Positions 8,375 through 17,401 of a stretch of DNA of 64,000 nucleotides are shown in pieces. Made by a program: the position numbers and the translations under genes. Below the pieces are notes generated by a model. That model did no database searches. It was not told the DNA's origin and was given only the letters and a program-made list of their open reading frames with translations. Source of the DNA: Bacteroidota bacterium. Its GTDB lineage: Bacteria > Bacteroidota > Bacteroidia > Chitinophagales > Chitinophagaceae. How positions within the stretch are numbered: the first letter of the stretch is position 1; the number at the start of each line of letters is the position of its first letter. The stretch is taken from positions 30,287 through 94,286 of the forward strand of contig JABDFW010000003.1 of the NCBI GenBank assembly GCA_013286305.1. Reading direction: 5' to 3'.

Positions 8375-8765
8375 CGCCGATTGCAGATTGTTTTACAATT
8401 TATAGTTTGCCCTAATGGGTCACTTTGTGATGGTTTGTAGTTGAGCCAATCCGGAAAGGATTGAATTTTAATAGCCCCGTATGAAATACGGGGTAAATAA
8501 TCAAGAGGCGAAATAAACCCTGACGGGGTTTAATATTTTGTGATAATATTATTTATTGAACCCTGTCAGGGTTCAAAGAAATTATCGTTCTAACACCCGC
8601 GTTTTACGCGGGGCTATTCAAATTGATCCCCTTCAGGGATAAAGAATCATAATTTATTTTTTCTTTGCTTATCCCGAACTCAAGTTAATATATTAAAGGT
8701 GCCCTGCAAATTACAGGACAGTAAAAATAAATACAGGTGCGGTTTTTAATAACGGATCAACCTTT
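8375..8765. other. Intergenic region between convergent genes, filled by a repeat pair
   Basis: Apart from the head-to-head three-hairpin repeats (8446-8643), only AT-rich sequence. No gene seen. Confidence 0.6.
8446..8643. repeat. Three-hairpin elements, copies B1 and B2, head to head
   Basis: The right half (from about 8554) is a plus-strand element: GAACCCTGTCAGGGTTC, then CCCGCGTTTTACGCGGG followed by CTATTCAAATT, then ATCCCCTTCAGGGAT. The left half is the same element reversed, with hairpins AATCCGGAAAGGATT, CCCCGTATGAAATACGGGG and AAACCCTGACGGGGTTT. Together they make a roughly 200-bp imperfect palindrome. Confidence 0.75.
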
Positions 8766-9299
8766 TTACCTCAACACATTCGCTTTGTATTGGTTGAAAT
8801 AAACAACTTTACCATCTTTCACTTTCCAGTTTTCCTGCATTAGTATGCTGTCGGGCTTGCCTTGTTTGGGATAATGCCTTTCCATAGCCCAAATGCTTAC
8901 CCAATCTTCATCCTTATCATTCATGTGTACGCTTTCCCAGCGGCTAATGTCAAAGCGCAGCGAGTCCAATCCCTTCATTTCATTTCTTACATAAGACAGC
9001 AGGGTATCAATACTGCCATGATAACGGTTGCCCTCGGCATTATCGTAGGTAACGGTATCAGCATAGTAAGCTTTCATCCCATCAATTTTATTATCGGCAA
9101 AAAGCTTCCAAACCGTTAATACTTTTTGTGCAATTTCGGGGTGAGAAGGTGATGTGATGTCGGATGAATAAGTTGCCTTATACGGATAAGTAAGTGTATC
9201 TGCGGCGGCGGTACTTGCTCCTGTTGCTGTACTGTCCTGTTTTGTGTTGCACGATATAAGTACCACTCCGATTAATAGGAAAAGTAATAATTTTTTCAT
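8766..9299 (-). CDS. Lipoprotein with NTF2/SnoaL-like domain
   Basis: 177 residues with a lipoprotein signal (LLIGVVLISCN, Cys at about 17). A short Ser/Thr/Ala-rich linker leads into a domain with the pattern of SnoaL-like folds: a helix with VLTVWKLFADNKIDGMKAYY, then a YADTVTYD strand, GSIDTLLSYV, and a run of strands ending WKVKDGKVVYFNQY. This fold occurs in small ketosteroid-isomerase-like enzymes and in many uncharacterised envelope proteins. No catalytic residues can be assigned. Standalone, convergent with the acylase gene. Confidence 0.7.
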   Translation of the reverse strand: MKKLLLFLLIGVVLISCNTKQDSTATGASTAAADTLTYPYKATYSSDITSPSHPEIAQKVLTVWKLFADNKIDGMKAYYADTVTYDNAEGNRYHGSIDTLLSYVRNEMKGLDSLRFDISRWESVHMNDKDEDWVSIWAMERHYPKQGKPDSILMQENWKVKDGKVVYFNQYKANVLR

Positions 9300-9755
9300 G
9301 TTTTGGTTTTTTGATTGAGATGTGTAATTTAATCATTTATACCTTCCCCGGCCTCTATTGTGGTACTTCAATTCCCGCTTTTAATTGATATTCGTAAATA
9401 GGGTTTGCTTTCGCATCGGTATATGATGAACATTTGTACCGGCTACTGAATGACAGTTGCATTTATTAAAGGGGACGTTGGTTGTAAAATATTTTTTTTG
9501 GGGGTGTGCCTGTTGTGGTTTTATAGCTAACGATGACATATTTTATAGCTGACCATGTTACCATTTTTTGCGAGACATTGAAAAATTACCAGGCGAACCT
9601 TTGCTATAAAAACGTACGTTCAGTGTTCGCATTTGATACAGTTTTAGATTACTCCCTGCTGCAACAATTTATTAATCAATATCTTGAAATGTTGGCATAA
9701 CATTTTAGCTATATTGTAGTTTCCTCAATTTCGGGCTGATTATAACTGCAATACT
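9300..9755. other. 456-bp intergenic region
   Basis: Divergent promoter region between the lipoprotein and the ABC permease. AT-rich; I see no consensus TAnnTTTG box placed well for either gene, no hairpin of note and no gene. Confidence 0.4.
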
Positions 9756-12215
9756 ATGATCAAAAACTATTTAACTATTGCGTTCCGCAACTTTTGGCGG
9801 CACAAGCTATTTACATTGATAAATATTACCGGCTTATCAGTCGGCATCAGTGCTACCTTAGTCATCTATCTTATTGTGCATTACGATTTTACGTTTGACA
9901 AGTTCCATAAGGACAGTGACCGTATTTACCGGGTAGTAAGCAACTTTTCGTTCCAGGGCCGGCCCGGTTATAACAGAGGTGTTTCGGGCATTGTGCCACC
10001 GTCTATACGTAGCAAAGTAACCGGGGTGGAATTGACAGCCCCTGTTTATACACTATCGCCGGATGTATTTATTCCGTCTAAAAAAGGCGTTCCCACGAAG
10101 TTCAAGGCGCAGGACAGAATTGCTTTTACCGATCCTCAATACTTTAAAATATTTAATTATACCTGGCTTGCCGGTTCGCCATCAACCTCGTTAGCTGAGC
10201 CCAACCAGGTGGTTTTAACTTCAGAACGGGCAAAGCTTTATTTTCCATCATTGCCTTATAGCCAAATACTTGGCAAAATAGTTACGTACGATACATTGCA
10301 GGCAACAGTAACCGGTATAGTGCAAACCTTCACTCAAAATTCCGACCTTACTTTCCGCGATTTTATCTCCTTCAGCACTGTAAATGCACATAAAAACCTG
10401 GCAGATATGGCCGGGTTAACAGACTGGGGTGGTACCAGCTCTTCGTCGGTAGTGTTTATCAAGCTGCTACCGGGCATACAGCCTGCCAATATTGAAAAAC
10501 AACTGAATAACATTCTTAAAAAAGAAAACCCGCCATCGCCGGATGACAAGGGAAGCTCACGGTCATTCTCTTTACAGGCGCTGGAAGATGTTCATTTTAA
10601 CAGCGACTATGGGGTATTTGATTTTAGCGATTCAGCCAGCAAAAACACACTATATGGCTTGATGATAATAGCCGCGTTTTTACTAGTGCTGGCATGCATA
10701 AATTTTATTAACCTAACCACTGCCCAGGCAACGCAACGCGCTAAAGAAATTGGCATACGTAAAACCATGGGCAGCAGCAGATGGCAATTAGTAATACAAT
10801 TTTTGAGCGAAACTTTTTTTATTACATTATTTGCCGTCATTATTTCGATAGCGCTAACTCCGCTTATCTTAAAGCTTTTTGCAGATTTTATTCCTGCAGG
10901 TGTAAAGGCTGACTTTATTCACCAGCCGGATATTCTCCTCTTCCTGGTTATATTAACGCTGGCGGTCAGTTTTTTATCCGGCTTTTATCCCGCTGTTATG
11001 TTATCGGGTTATAAACCGGTGCTGGTGCTTAAAAACCAGGCGCAAAACAACAGCAGTAAAACAAGAAATGCGTGGCTGCGCAAATCGCTTACGGTTTCGC
11101 AATTTGTAATTGCGCAATTTTTAATAATGGCAACTATATTGGTAAGCAAACAAATTTACTATGCCCTGCATAAAGACCTTGGTTTTAAAAAGGATGCCAT
11201 TATAGTTATAAACGCCCCTTTTAGAAAAAGCAACCCGGTAATAAACTTTGTTTTGTTGAATAAACTGCGTGCCATGCCACAGGTTGAGTTGGCTGGTATT
11301 GGTGCAGATGCACCTTCGTCAGGTGGCACAAATACCACCTCGGGTATTTATATGAATGGAAAAAGCGAGATAAAAACTGAAGTTGAGTTAAAGTTTGGCG
11401 ACACAAACTATATACCTATCTACCAAATTAAACTGCTTGCAGGCCGAAACATCGTTCCATCAGATACGATGAAAGCCGCGTTGATAAATAATGCTTATGC
11501 CAAAGTGCTTGGTTTTAAAAACCCGGACGATGCCCTGGGCAAATCTTTTAAACTGAATGGCAAGCCAATGGTTATTGCAGGAGTAATGGGCGATTTTGCT
11601 GAAAGGTCTCTGCATTCTGCCATTAATCCTCTTGCCTTGCAGTATGGCCAGTCGAAATTTGAAACCCGCGTTTTACATGTTGCACTAAAACCTGAAACCG
11701 CAGGCGGCCACGAATGGAAAACGGCTATTGCAGGTATGGAGAAAGCATGGAAAGAAGCGTACCCCGATGATGATTTTGGCTACTATTTTTACGACGAAAA
11801 CATTGCCCGTTTTTATGACGACGAGCGTAACACCGCTACGCTGCTAACCTGGGCCACCGGGCTATCTATATTGATCAGTTGCCTGGGTTTGCTGGGGCTG
11901 GCGATCTATACCACTAACCAGCGCACTAAGGAAATTGGGGTACGCAAAGTATTGGGTGCTACCGTTACACAAATTGTAGCGTTGTTGTCAAGCGAGCTGG
12001 TTATGCTAATACTGCTGGCCTTTGCCATTGTAACACCACTGTCGTGGTGGGCTATGCACAGATGGATGGAGGGCTTTGCTGACCGCACAACCATTAGCTG
12101 GTGGATATTTGCCGGAAGCGGTACGGCCATGCTGCTGGTTGCTATTCTTACTTCAAGTTTTCAAACGATAAAAGCTGCAATTGCTAAACCGGTTGACAGT
12201 TTACGCAGCGAATAG
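9756..12215 (+). CDS. ABC transporter permease, MacB/FtsX type
   Basis: 819-residue inner-membrane protein of the large two-module MacB-like permeases common in Bacteroidota. The opening MIKNYLTIAFRNFWRHK is the usual start. The first membrane helix is at about residues 20-42, a periplasmic MacB-PCD domain runs to about 285, the first FtsX module has three helices (about 300-420) with the coupling motif RAKEIGIRKTMG, then comes a second periplasmic domain (about 460-690) and a second FtsX module with RTKEIGVRKVLG (about 725-735) and helices to the C-terminus. No ATPase gene is adjacent, so it must work with one encoded elsewhere. Such proteins act in mechanotransmission or lipoprotein, peptide and drug efflux; substrate not predictable. 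Confidence 0.92.
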   Translation: MIKNYLTIAFRNFWRHKLFTLINITGLSVGISATLVIYLIVHYDFTFDKFHKDSDRIYRVVSNFSFQGRPGYNRGVSGIVPPSIRSKVTGVELTAPVYTLSPDVFIPSKKGVPTKFKAQDRIAFTDPQYFKIFNYTWLAGSPSTSLAEPNQVVLTSERAKLYFPSLPYSQILGKIVTYDTLQATVTGIVQTFTQNSDLTFRDFISFSTVNAHKNLADMAGLTDWGGTSSSSVVFIKLLPGIQPANIEKQLNNILKKENPPSPDDKGSSRSFSLQALEDVHFNSDYGVFDFSDSASKNTLYGLMIIAAFLLVLACINFINLTTAQATQRAKEIGIRKTMGSSRWQLVIQFLSETFFITLFAVIISIALTPLILKLFADFIPAGVKADFIHQPDILLFLVILTLAVSFLSGFYPAVMLSGYKPVLVLKNQAQNNSSKTRNAWLRKSLTVSQFVIAQFLIMATILVSKQIYYALHKDLGFKKDAIIVINAPFRKSNPVINFVLLNKLRAMPQVELAGIGADAPSSGGTNTTSGIYMNGKSEIKTEVELKFGDTNYIPIYQIKLLAGRNIVPSDTMKAALINNAYAKVLGFKNPDDALGKSFKLNGKPMVIAGVMGDFAERSLHSAINPLALQYGQSKFETRVLHVALKPETAGGHEWKTAIAGMEKAWKEAYPDDDFGYYFYDENIARFYDDERNTATLLTWATGLSILISCLGLLGLAIYTTNQRTKEIGVRKVLGATVTQIVALLSSELVMLILLAFAIVTPLSWWAMHRWMEGFADRTTISWWIFAGSGTAMLLVAILTSSFQTIKAAIAKPVDSLRSE

Positions 12216-12335
12216 CAGCAGGCCTTTGCAATTATTTATCCGAACATTGACCAAGCTTTTTACTGCAATGAGGTAACATCCTATTCACAGATGGGGTTAC
12301 CTCATTTTGATTTATGGTTTATAATATGGCGCTTG

Positions 12336-13097
12336 CTAAACTAATTCTGTAATACTTCCCTTAAGTATAAACCCACAAATTTTGAACCCGGCTTTTAACA
12401 ATGTTGCCTTTGATGCCCGGTTATGGATATTGCACCTCGCGGCAGGTACTCTTCCCATTGAGTATATTTCTTTCTTTAATTCCTGGATGATCAGGCTGCC
12501 AAACCCTTTTTGCCTGTATGCCTCCTTTACTTCCATATAAATATCTGCATACGGCATATTGTAATTAAGCATGAAGCCACCGCTTGCCACAACGGCCCCG
12601 TTTTGTTCTATAACATAGCCGCCCACATCCTGTTCAGATTCCTGTTCCCCGGGATGTTTAAGAAAGCTAATGCCGGGAATATTGAAATGCGTTTGGTAAT
12701 GATCTTCAAACAATATTGCTTCGGCCTGTATATCGCGCGAATATTCAAAAAGCATAGTTGACAGAAGCAGGTCGTTACTTTGGCATTCGATTACAGAGGC
12801 GCCTGAGGTGTTATAAAACTCACGAAAAACAGCGCTTGAAAAATTTCTGAATTGCGGGATCACATAAAATTCAAAAATAGTATCTCTGTCTTCCCGTTTG
12901 TTTGTGCCCCATACTGCTCCGTAACCGATTTTTGCATTGCCCGAAGTAAATAAATAAACATCTGCCCAGCCATAGTCGTGGCATTTATTATAGATAAATT
13001 GGAAATTATTTTCTTTAAGAAATAAAATACGGAAAGCCCTTATTTCGTCAAGGTTTGTTTTTACTACTTTTAATGCTATGGATAAATTTGGATGCAT
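12336..13097 (-). CDS. GNAT N-acetyltransferase
   Basis: 253-residue protein with a C-terminal GNAT domain (about residues 155-250) showing the acetyl-CoA loop YRQKGFGSLIIQELK, preceded by the strand ASGGFMLNYNMPYADIYM. The N-terminal half (with ECQSNDLLLSTMLFEY) resembles a second, degenerate GNAT-like domain, as in two-domain GNATs. Acceptor substrate unknown. Monocistronic, on the minus strand, between a permease and the nag operon. Confidence 0.8.
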   Translation of the reverse strand: MHPNLSIALKVVKTNLDEIRAFRILFLKENNFQFIYNKCHDYGWADVYLFTSGNAKIGYGAVWGTNKREDRDTIFEFYVIPQFRNFSSAVFREFYNTSGASVIECQSNDLLLSTMLFEYSRDIQAEAILFEDHYQTHFNIPGISFLKHPGEQESEQDVGGYVIEQNGAVVASGGFMLNYNMPYADIYMEVKEAYRQKGFGSLIIQELKKEIYSMGRVPAARCNIHNRASKATLLKAGFKICGFILKGSITELV

Positions 13098-13495
13098 ACA
13101 GCTTATTAAAGATAATAAATTGATATGTGATTAGCGGGCATCAAAAAAAACAATGCAGAGGATATTTCATCAATGTCGTTGACGAGATTTATTTATAAAT
13201 GACGAGCTCTATTGAACCCCGTTAGGGTTCTACAATATGCTAAATTCCTATCTCCCCGAATTTCATTCGGGGCTATTCAAACCTGTCTGCCGACAGGTAG
13301 ATTAAACCCCTTTGGGGTTATTAGCTATGCAATATTGAACACTTTATCAATTCTTGCAACCCCAGAGAGTTGCATCTGCCTCTCTTAAGTTTTACCGTTT
13401 TTATGAAAGGCTGGTATTTGTGTTTGAAAAGTAAGCCAATTATATAAAGCAATATATCTTCATTTAATGTAATTTTCCTGCATACAAAACTGAAG
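13098..13495. other. 398-bp intergenic region upstream of nagA
   Basis: Holds three-hairpin element copy C (13211-13322) with an extra palindrome inside. The last 170 bases before nagA must contain its promoter, but no clean TAnnTTTG box was found. Confidence 0.45.
13211..13322 (+). repeat. Three-hairpin intergenic element, copy C, with inserted palindrome
   Basis: Hairpins GAACCCCGTTAGGGTTC, CCCCGAATTTCATTCGGGG (13254-13272) then CTATTCAA, and AACCCCTTTGGGGTT. Relative to copies A and B, a 20-base palindrome (ACCTGTCTGCCGACAGGTAG, 13281-13300) sits between CTATTCAA and ATTAAACCCC, consistent with an insertion into an older element. Confidence 0.75.
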
Positions 13496-14680
13496 ATGGA
13501 TACTTGCCAGCTAAAAATATTCAATGGTAAAATATTAACGCCCACGCAAATAATACCTGCAGGCACTTTATTGGTAAACAATGGAATAATTGAAGCAGTA
13601 AGTGATACCAATATTGACACTGTGGCAACAGTTGAAATTGATGCAAAAGGCCAGTATGTATCACCCGGATTTATTGACCTTCATGTACATGGCGGCGGCG
13701 GCCATGATTTTATGGATAACACCATGGAGGCGTTTTTGGGCGTTGCTAAAATGCATGCCCGGCATGGCACTACTGCCATGTACCCTACCACTTTAAGTTG
13801 CGAAAAGGAAGACCTTATTGAAACGCTTAACGTATATGAACAAGCCTGCAAAATAAATAAGGATGGCGCGCAATTTTTAGGCTTGCATATTGAAGGCCCC
13901 TACTTTTCCCCCAACCAGGCGGGTGCACAAGACCCGCGTTATATCAGGGGTTTTGATGAAGCTGAATACATGGGTTTAGTATCAAGATACCCGGGCATAA
14001 AACGATGGAGCGCCGCACCTGAACTTGAGGGTGCGGTTGCATTTGGCCAATACATGCTATCAAAAAATGTATTGCCCGCTATTGCACACAGTGATGCTGT
14101 TTATGAAGAAGTGATGGAGGCTTTTGAAAATGGGTTTACCCATGTTACGCATTTTTATTCATGCACATCCGGTGTTACACGCCGCAATGCAAAAAGATAC
14201 GCAGGTATTATTGAAACGGCTTACCTTATTGATGATATGACAGTAGAAATTATAGCGGATGGCATGCATTTACCTGCGGCTTTATTAAAGCTGATCTATA
14301 AAATTAAAGGCGCTGATAAAACCGCCCTTATTACGGACGCTATGCGGGCCGCCGGGATGCCGGAGGGTGAAAGTATTTTAGGAAGTAAAAAAAATGGATT
14401 AAAAGTAATTGTAGAAGAAGGCGTGGCAAAACTTACTGACAGAAGCGCTTTTGCCGGCAGTGTTGCAACAGCCGATGAATTAGTTCGCAATATGATAACG
14501 CTTGCTGATGTTTCCCTGAATGATGCTGTTAAAATGATGACGGCAACGCCCGCAAGTATTATGAAAGTAAAAGATAAAGGCGCATTGGAAAAAGGCAAAG
14601 ATGCGGACATCGTTATTTTTGATGAGACGATAAACATACAAACAACGATCATTAAAGGCAAAATTGTTTACAGCGCGTAA
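13496..14680 (+). CDS. nagA: N-acetylglucosamine-6-phosphate deacetylase
   Basis: Metal-dependent amidohydrolase removing acetate from GlcNAc-6-phosphate, cytoplasmic. The 394 residues match the family length. The HxH metal motif lies in DLHVHGGGGHD (His 63 and 65), the metal glutamate in HIEGPYFSP (about 133), then IAHSDA and THVTHFYS with the downstream histidines, and the catalytic Asp in LITDAM (about residue 281). HFYSCTS stands where HLFNAM is usual, a variant to note. First gene of an operon; its stop is 13 bases before the nagB start, and nagB acts on its product. Confidence 0.95.
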   Translation: MDTCQLKIFNGKILTPTQIIPAGTLLVNNGIIEAVSDTNIDTVATVEIDAKGQYVSPGFIDLHVHGGGGHDFMDNTMEAFLGVAKMHARHGTTAMYPTTLSCEKEDLIETLNVYEQACKINKDGAQFLGLHIEGPYFSPNQAGAQDPRYIRGFDEAEYMGLVSRYPGIKRWSAAPELEGAVAFGQYMLSKNVLPAIAHSDAVYEEVMEAFENGFTHVTHFYSCTSGVTRRNAKRYAGIIETAYLIDDMTVEIIADGMHLPAALLKLIYKIKGADKTALITDAMRAAGMPEGESILGSKKNGLKVIVEEGVAKLTDRSAFAGSVATADELVRNMITLADVSLNDAVKMMTATPASIMKVKDKGALEKGKDADIVIFDETINIQTTIIKGKIVYSA

Positions 14681-14693
14681 AAAGTTATTGGCA

Positions 14694-15461
14694 ATGAAGG
14701 AATGGAAGAAAGATAATCTTACCATAAGGCAATATAACAACAGGGCATTGATGGGTGCAGATGCCGCACGCATGGCCGGCGAAACGATAAAGCAATTGCT
14801 GGATACAAAAGAATTTGTGAATATCATTTTTGCCGCAGCACCATCGCAGAATGAATTTTTATCCGAATTGGCTAATGTAAAAGATATTGCATGGGGGCGC
14901 ATTAATGCTTTTCATATGGATGAATACATTGGCTTGCCTGCCGGGGCGCCACAAACATTCAGGCACTATTTGAATGAGCATATTTTCAGTAAAATACAGT
15001 TGCACAACGTGCATTACATAAACGGCAACGCCATGGATATTGCGGCTGAATGCAGCAGGTACACTGATCTATTGAAAGCCTATCCGGCAAATGTTGTATG
15101 CATGGGTATTGGGGAAAACGGGCATATTGCTTTTAATGACCCGCATGTTGCTGATTTTGAAGACAGCCATCTTGTAAAGGTTGTTGAGCTTGACGCTGCG
15201 TCCCGCCAGCAGCAGGTAAATGACGGTTGTTTTAAAACAATTAATGATGTGCCTGTAAGTGCCATCACACTAACTATTCCTGCTCTTACTAATACCAAAC
15301 ATATTTTCTGCATGGTACCGGGGCCGAAAAAAGCCACAGCTATATATAATACATTGCATAAAAATATTGAACCACAATATCCATCCGCCATTCTTAGAAA
15401 ACACACCGGTGCAATATTATTTATTGATGACGATAGTGCATCTCTGTTAGGCGCCAAATAA
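14694..15461 (+). CDS. nagB: Glucosamine-6-phosphate deaminase
   Basis: Converts glucosamine-6-phosphate to fructose-6-phosphate and ammonia, the step after NagA. 255 residues from the ATG at 14694; the track start (a TTG at 14664) would overlap nagA and adds residues that are not family-like. Motifs: FAAAPSQNEF substrate loop, AFHMDEY with the catalytic Asp at about 76, and GIGENGHIAFNDP at about 138-150. FAAAPSQ replaces the more usual LPTGSTP form, as in many Bacteroidota NagB-like proteins, so activity on a related amino sugar phosphate is possible. The next gene starts on the base after its stop. Confidence 0.9.
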   Translation: MKEWKKDNLTIRQYNNRALMGADAARMAGETIKQLLDTKEFVNIIFAAAPSQNEFLSELANVKDIAWGRINAFHMDEYIGLPAGAPQTFRHYLNEHIFSKIQLHNVHYINGNAMDIAAECSRYTDLLKAYPANVVCMGIGENGHIAFNDPHVADFEDSHLVKVVELDAASRQQQVNDGCFKTINDVPVSAITLTIPALTNTKHIFCMVPGPKKATAIYNTLHKNIEPQYPSAILRKHTGAILFIDDDSASLLGAK

Positions 15462-17021
15462 ATGAGTATGAAAAAAATATTATTTCTTCTCACCATTTCT
15501 TGCCTGCTGACATTTGCCAGCAACAGTCAAAACACTTCACTGCAAAAGGGCAATAGTTTTGCAGTACGGGGTTTTCACCTTGACCTGAGAATACAGGTAA
15601 TGACGATGAGTGCGCTTAGAAGTTTTGCCCTTCAATTAAAAGGATATGGGTTTAATACACTTATTATGGAGTGGGAAGGAACTTATCCTTTTGAAAAACA
15701 TCCGCTCATTCCCAACAGGTATGCCTATACCAAAAAAGAAATAACATCTTTTATTAAATACTGCGACAGCCTGGGTATTGATGTAATACCATTACAACAG
15801 AGTTTTGGCCATGTTGAATATATTTTACGCCATTACAGGTATAAAGATCTAAGGGAAGACCAGCAAGACTACTCGCAGGTTTGCCCGCTGGAAGAAGACA
15901 AAGACAGGGCGTTATTCACAGACCTTTATACAGAGCTGGCATCTACCCATACTTCAAAATATATTCATATTGGCGGCGATGAAACTTATTTGCTTGGGCA
16001 CTGCGAAAAGTGCAGCCGCAAAGCAGCTTTAGAGGGTAAATCAAAACTGTATATTGATTATATAAGGATGTTGTGTGATATAGTGATAAAGCTGGGCAAG
16101 CGCCCAATACTATGGGCAGATATTGCCCTTAAATATCCCGAGGCAATAAAACTGCTTCCCAAAGAAACCATTTTCATTGACTGGAATTATGGGTGGGATT
16201 TGAACCGGTTTGGGGAGCATCAAAAATTGATAGAAAGCGGCTATGAAATTTGGGGGGCACCATCAATAAGAAGCCACCCCGATAATTATTTTTTAACAGA
16301 ATGGGGAAAGCATTTTAAGAACATCCGGGATTTTGTACCGCAGGGAAGAAATGCAGGCTATAAAGGTATGATCATGACCTCCTGGAGTACTTCAGGGCAG
16401 TATTCTAAAGTGAATGAATCGGAAACAGAGATTATTGACCTGTATGCTATACGGCATGTATATCCGATCTCAGGGTTCAATATTTTGATCAACGCTTTTG
16501 CCGAAAGCTTAAAAACAAATGAGCCATTGAATATTCCGCAGTATGTGGAGAAATATTGTTATAACAGGTTTGGGTTCTCAAAAGAGCAATCTGCAAAATT
16601 TTGGCAAGCCATAATCTGCACCCCTTACGAAATAAACCAGGGAACGGTCTTGTCTCCGCAACAAATGTCCATAAACGATGTTAGGGATAGCACGCGGCAG
16701 GCAGCCTTGGCCTTAGGCAAACTTATTCCGGCAAAAAATATAGCTGAATTTGAACAATTCAGGTTGATGACAGACATCAGGTTGCAATACTTAAACTACG
16801 AAGCCATTTACAAATTTGCTAATGAGGAAAGCTTTTCCAAAAAAGATCTTCCCGAAGTATTGGACAAATTAAATGGATTGCTGGAGAATGGGAAAAAATT
16901 AGATGCCCGCTTTATAGCGCTTAATAAAGGCATACTGCAGCCAGGCGAATTGAGAGAGGAAAATGATTTACGCTCCGCTAAAATCAAATTGCTTTACAAC
17001 CGGTTAGCCAATGTGAAATAG
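15462..17021 (+). CDS. Glycoside hydrolase family 20 (beta-N-acetylhexosaminidase-like)
   Basis: 519-residue exported glycosidase. The signal peptide ends near SNSQ (residues 1-23), and a TIM-barrel domain follows directly, without the usual GH20 N-terminal accessory domain. The catalytic Asp-Glu pair is in HIGGDET at about 173-174, with IDWNYGWDL and GMIMTSWS further along. Substrate-assisted cleavage of terminal GlcNAc or GalNAc is expected. Directly downstream of nagAB (ATG adjoins the nagB stop), which fits release of GlcNAc outside the cytoplasm and breakdown inside. The C-terminal 130 residues are helical and unassigned. Confidence 0.9.
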   Translation: MSMKKILFLLTISCLLTFASNSQNTSLQKGNSFAVRGFHLDLRIQVMTMSALRSFALQLKGYGFNTLIMEWEGTYPFEKHPLIPNRYAYTKKEITSFIKYCDSLGIDVIPLQQSFGHVEYILRHYRYKDLREDQQDYSQVCPLEEDKDRALFTDLYTELASTHTSKYIHIGGDETYLLGHCEKCSRKAALEGKSKLYIDYIRMLCDIVIKLGKRPILWADIALKYPEAIKLLPKETIFIDWNYGWDLNRFGEHQKLIESGYEIWGAPSIRSHPDNYFLTEWGKHFKNIRDFVPQGRNAGYKGMIMTSWSTSGQYSKVNESETEIIDLYAIRHVYPISGFNILINAFAESLKTNEPLNIPQYVEKYCYNRFGFSKEQSAKFWQAIICTPYEINQGTVLSPQQMSINDVRDSTRQAALALGKLIPAKNIAEFEQFRLMTDIRLQYLNYEAIYKFANEESFSKKDLPEVLDKLNGLLENGKKLDARFIALNKGILQPGELREENDLRSAKIKLLYNRLANVK

Positions 17022-17047
17022 GGAAAGGAACAACCACAACCCGCATC

Positions 17048-17401
17048 TCACATCTTCCTCATATATAGCGATTGCCGTGCCCGTCCAGCAATAGCAGAAA
17101 CTGAATCAAATAACTCTTTGTTCTTATCAGGGTGGGACTCGTAGTAATTAAAGCTTTTATAAAAATCGTCTTTGCTTATCTTATAAATAGCAAATACCTG
17201 CTGATATAATACGGGTGAGTTCTTCCGTAGCGCCGCGGTGTCTTTAGGGTATTTGGTAGAAGCAAATTGATCCGCGCTTATAACATCAAACAGAATAAAT
17301 TTCATCCGGTTTATTGGAATAATATCTGAAGGGATATCGTCAGATGAACAGGCTGCAAATAAAAAAATAAATATAGCAAAAGGCAAAAAATGCTTCGTCA
17401 T
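17048..17401 (-). CDS. DUF4296-like lipoprotein
   Basis: 117 residues with a lipoprotein signal (FIFLFAACSSDD, Cys at about 18), then a small helical domain containing IPINRMKFILFDV and YQQVFAIYKISKDDFYKSFNYY, the pattern of the Bacteroidota DUF4296 family. It overlaps the PorD-like gene by 4 bases (ATGA), so the two are translationally linked. Last gene of the bamD-to-DUF4296 group. Role unknown; probably envelope. Confidence 0.78.
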   Translation of the reverse strand: MTKHFLPFAIFIFLFAACSSDDIPSDIIPINRMKFILFDVISADQFASTKYPKDTAALRKNSPVLYQQVFAIYKISKDDFYKSFNYYESHPDKNKELFDSVSAIAGRARQSLYMRKM

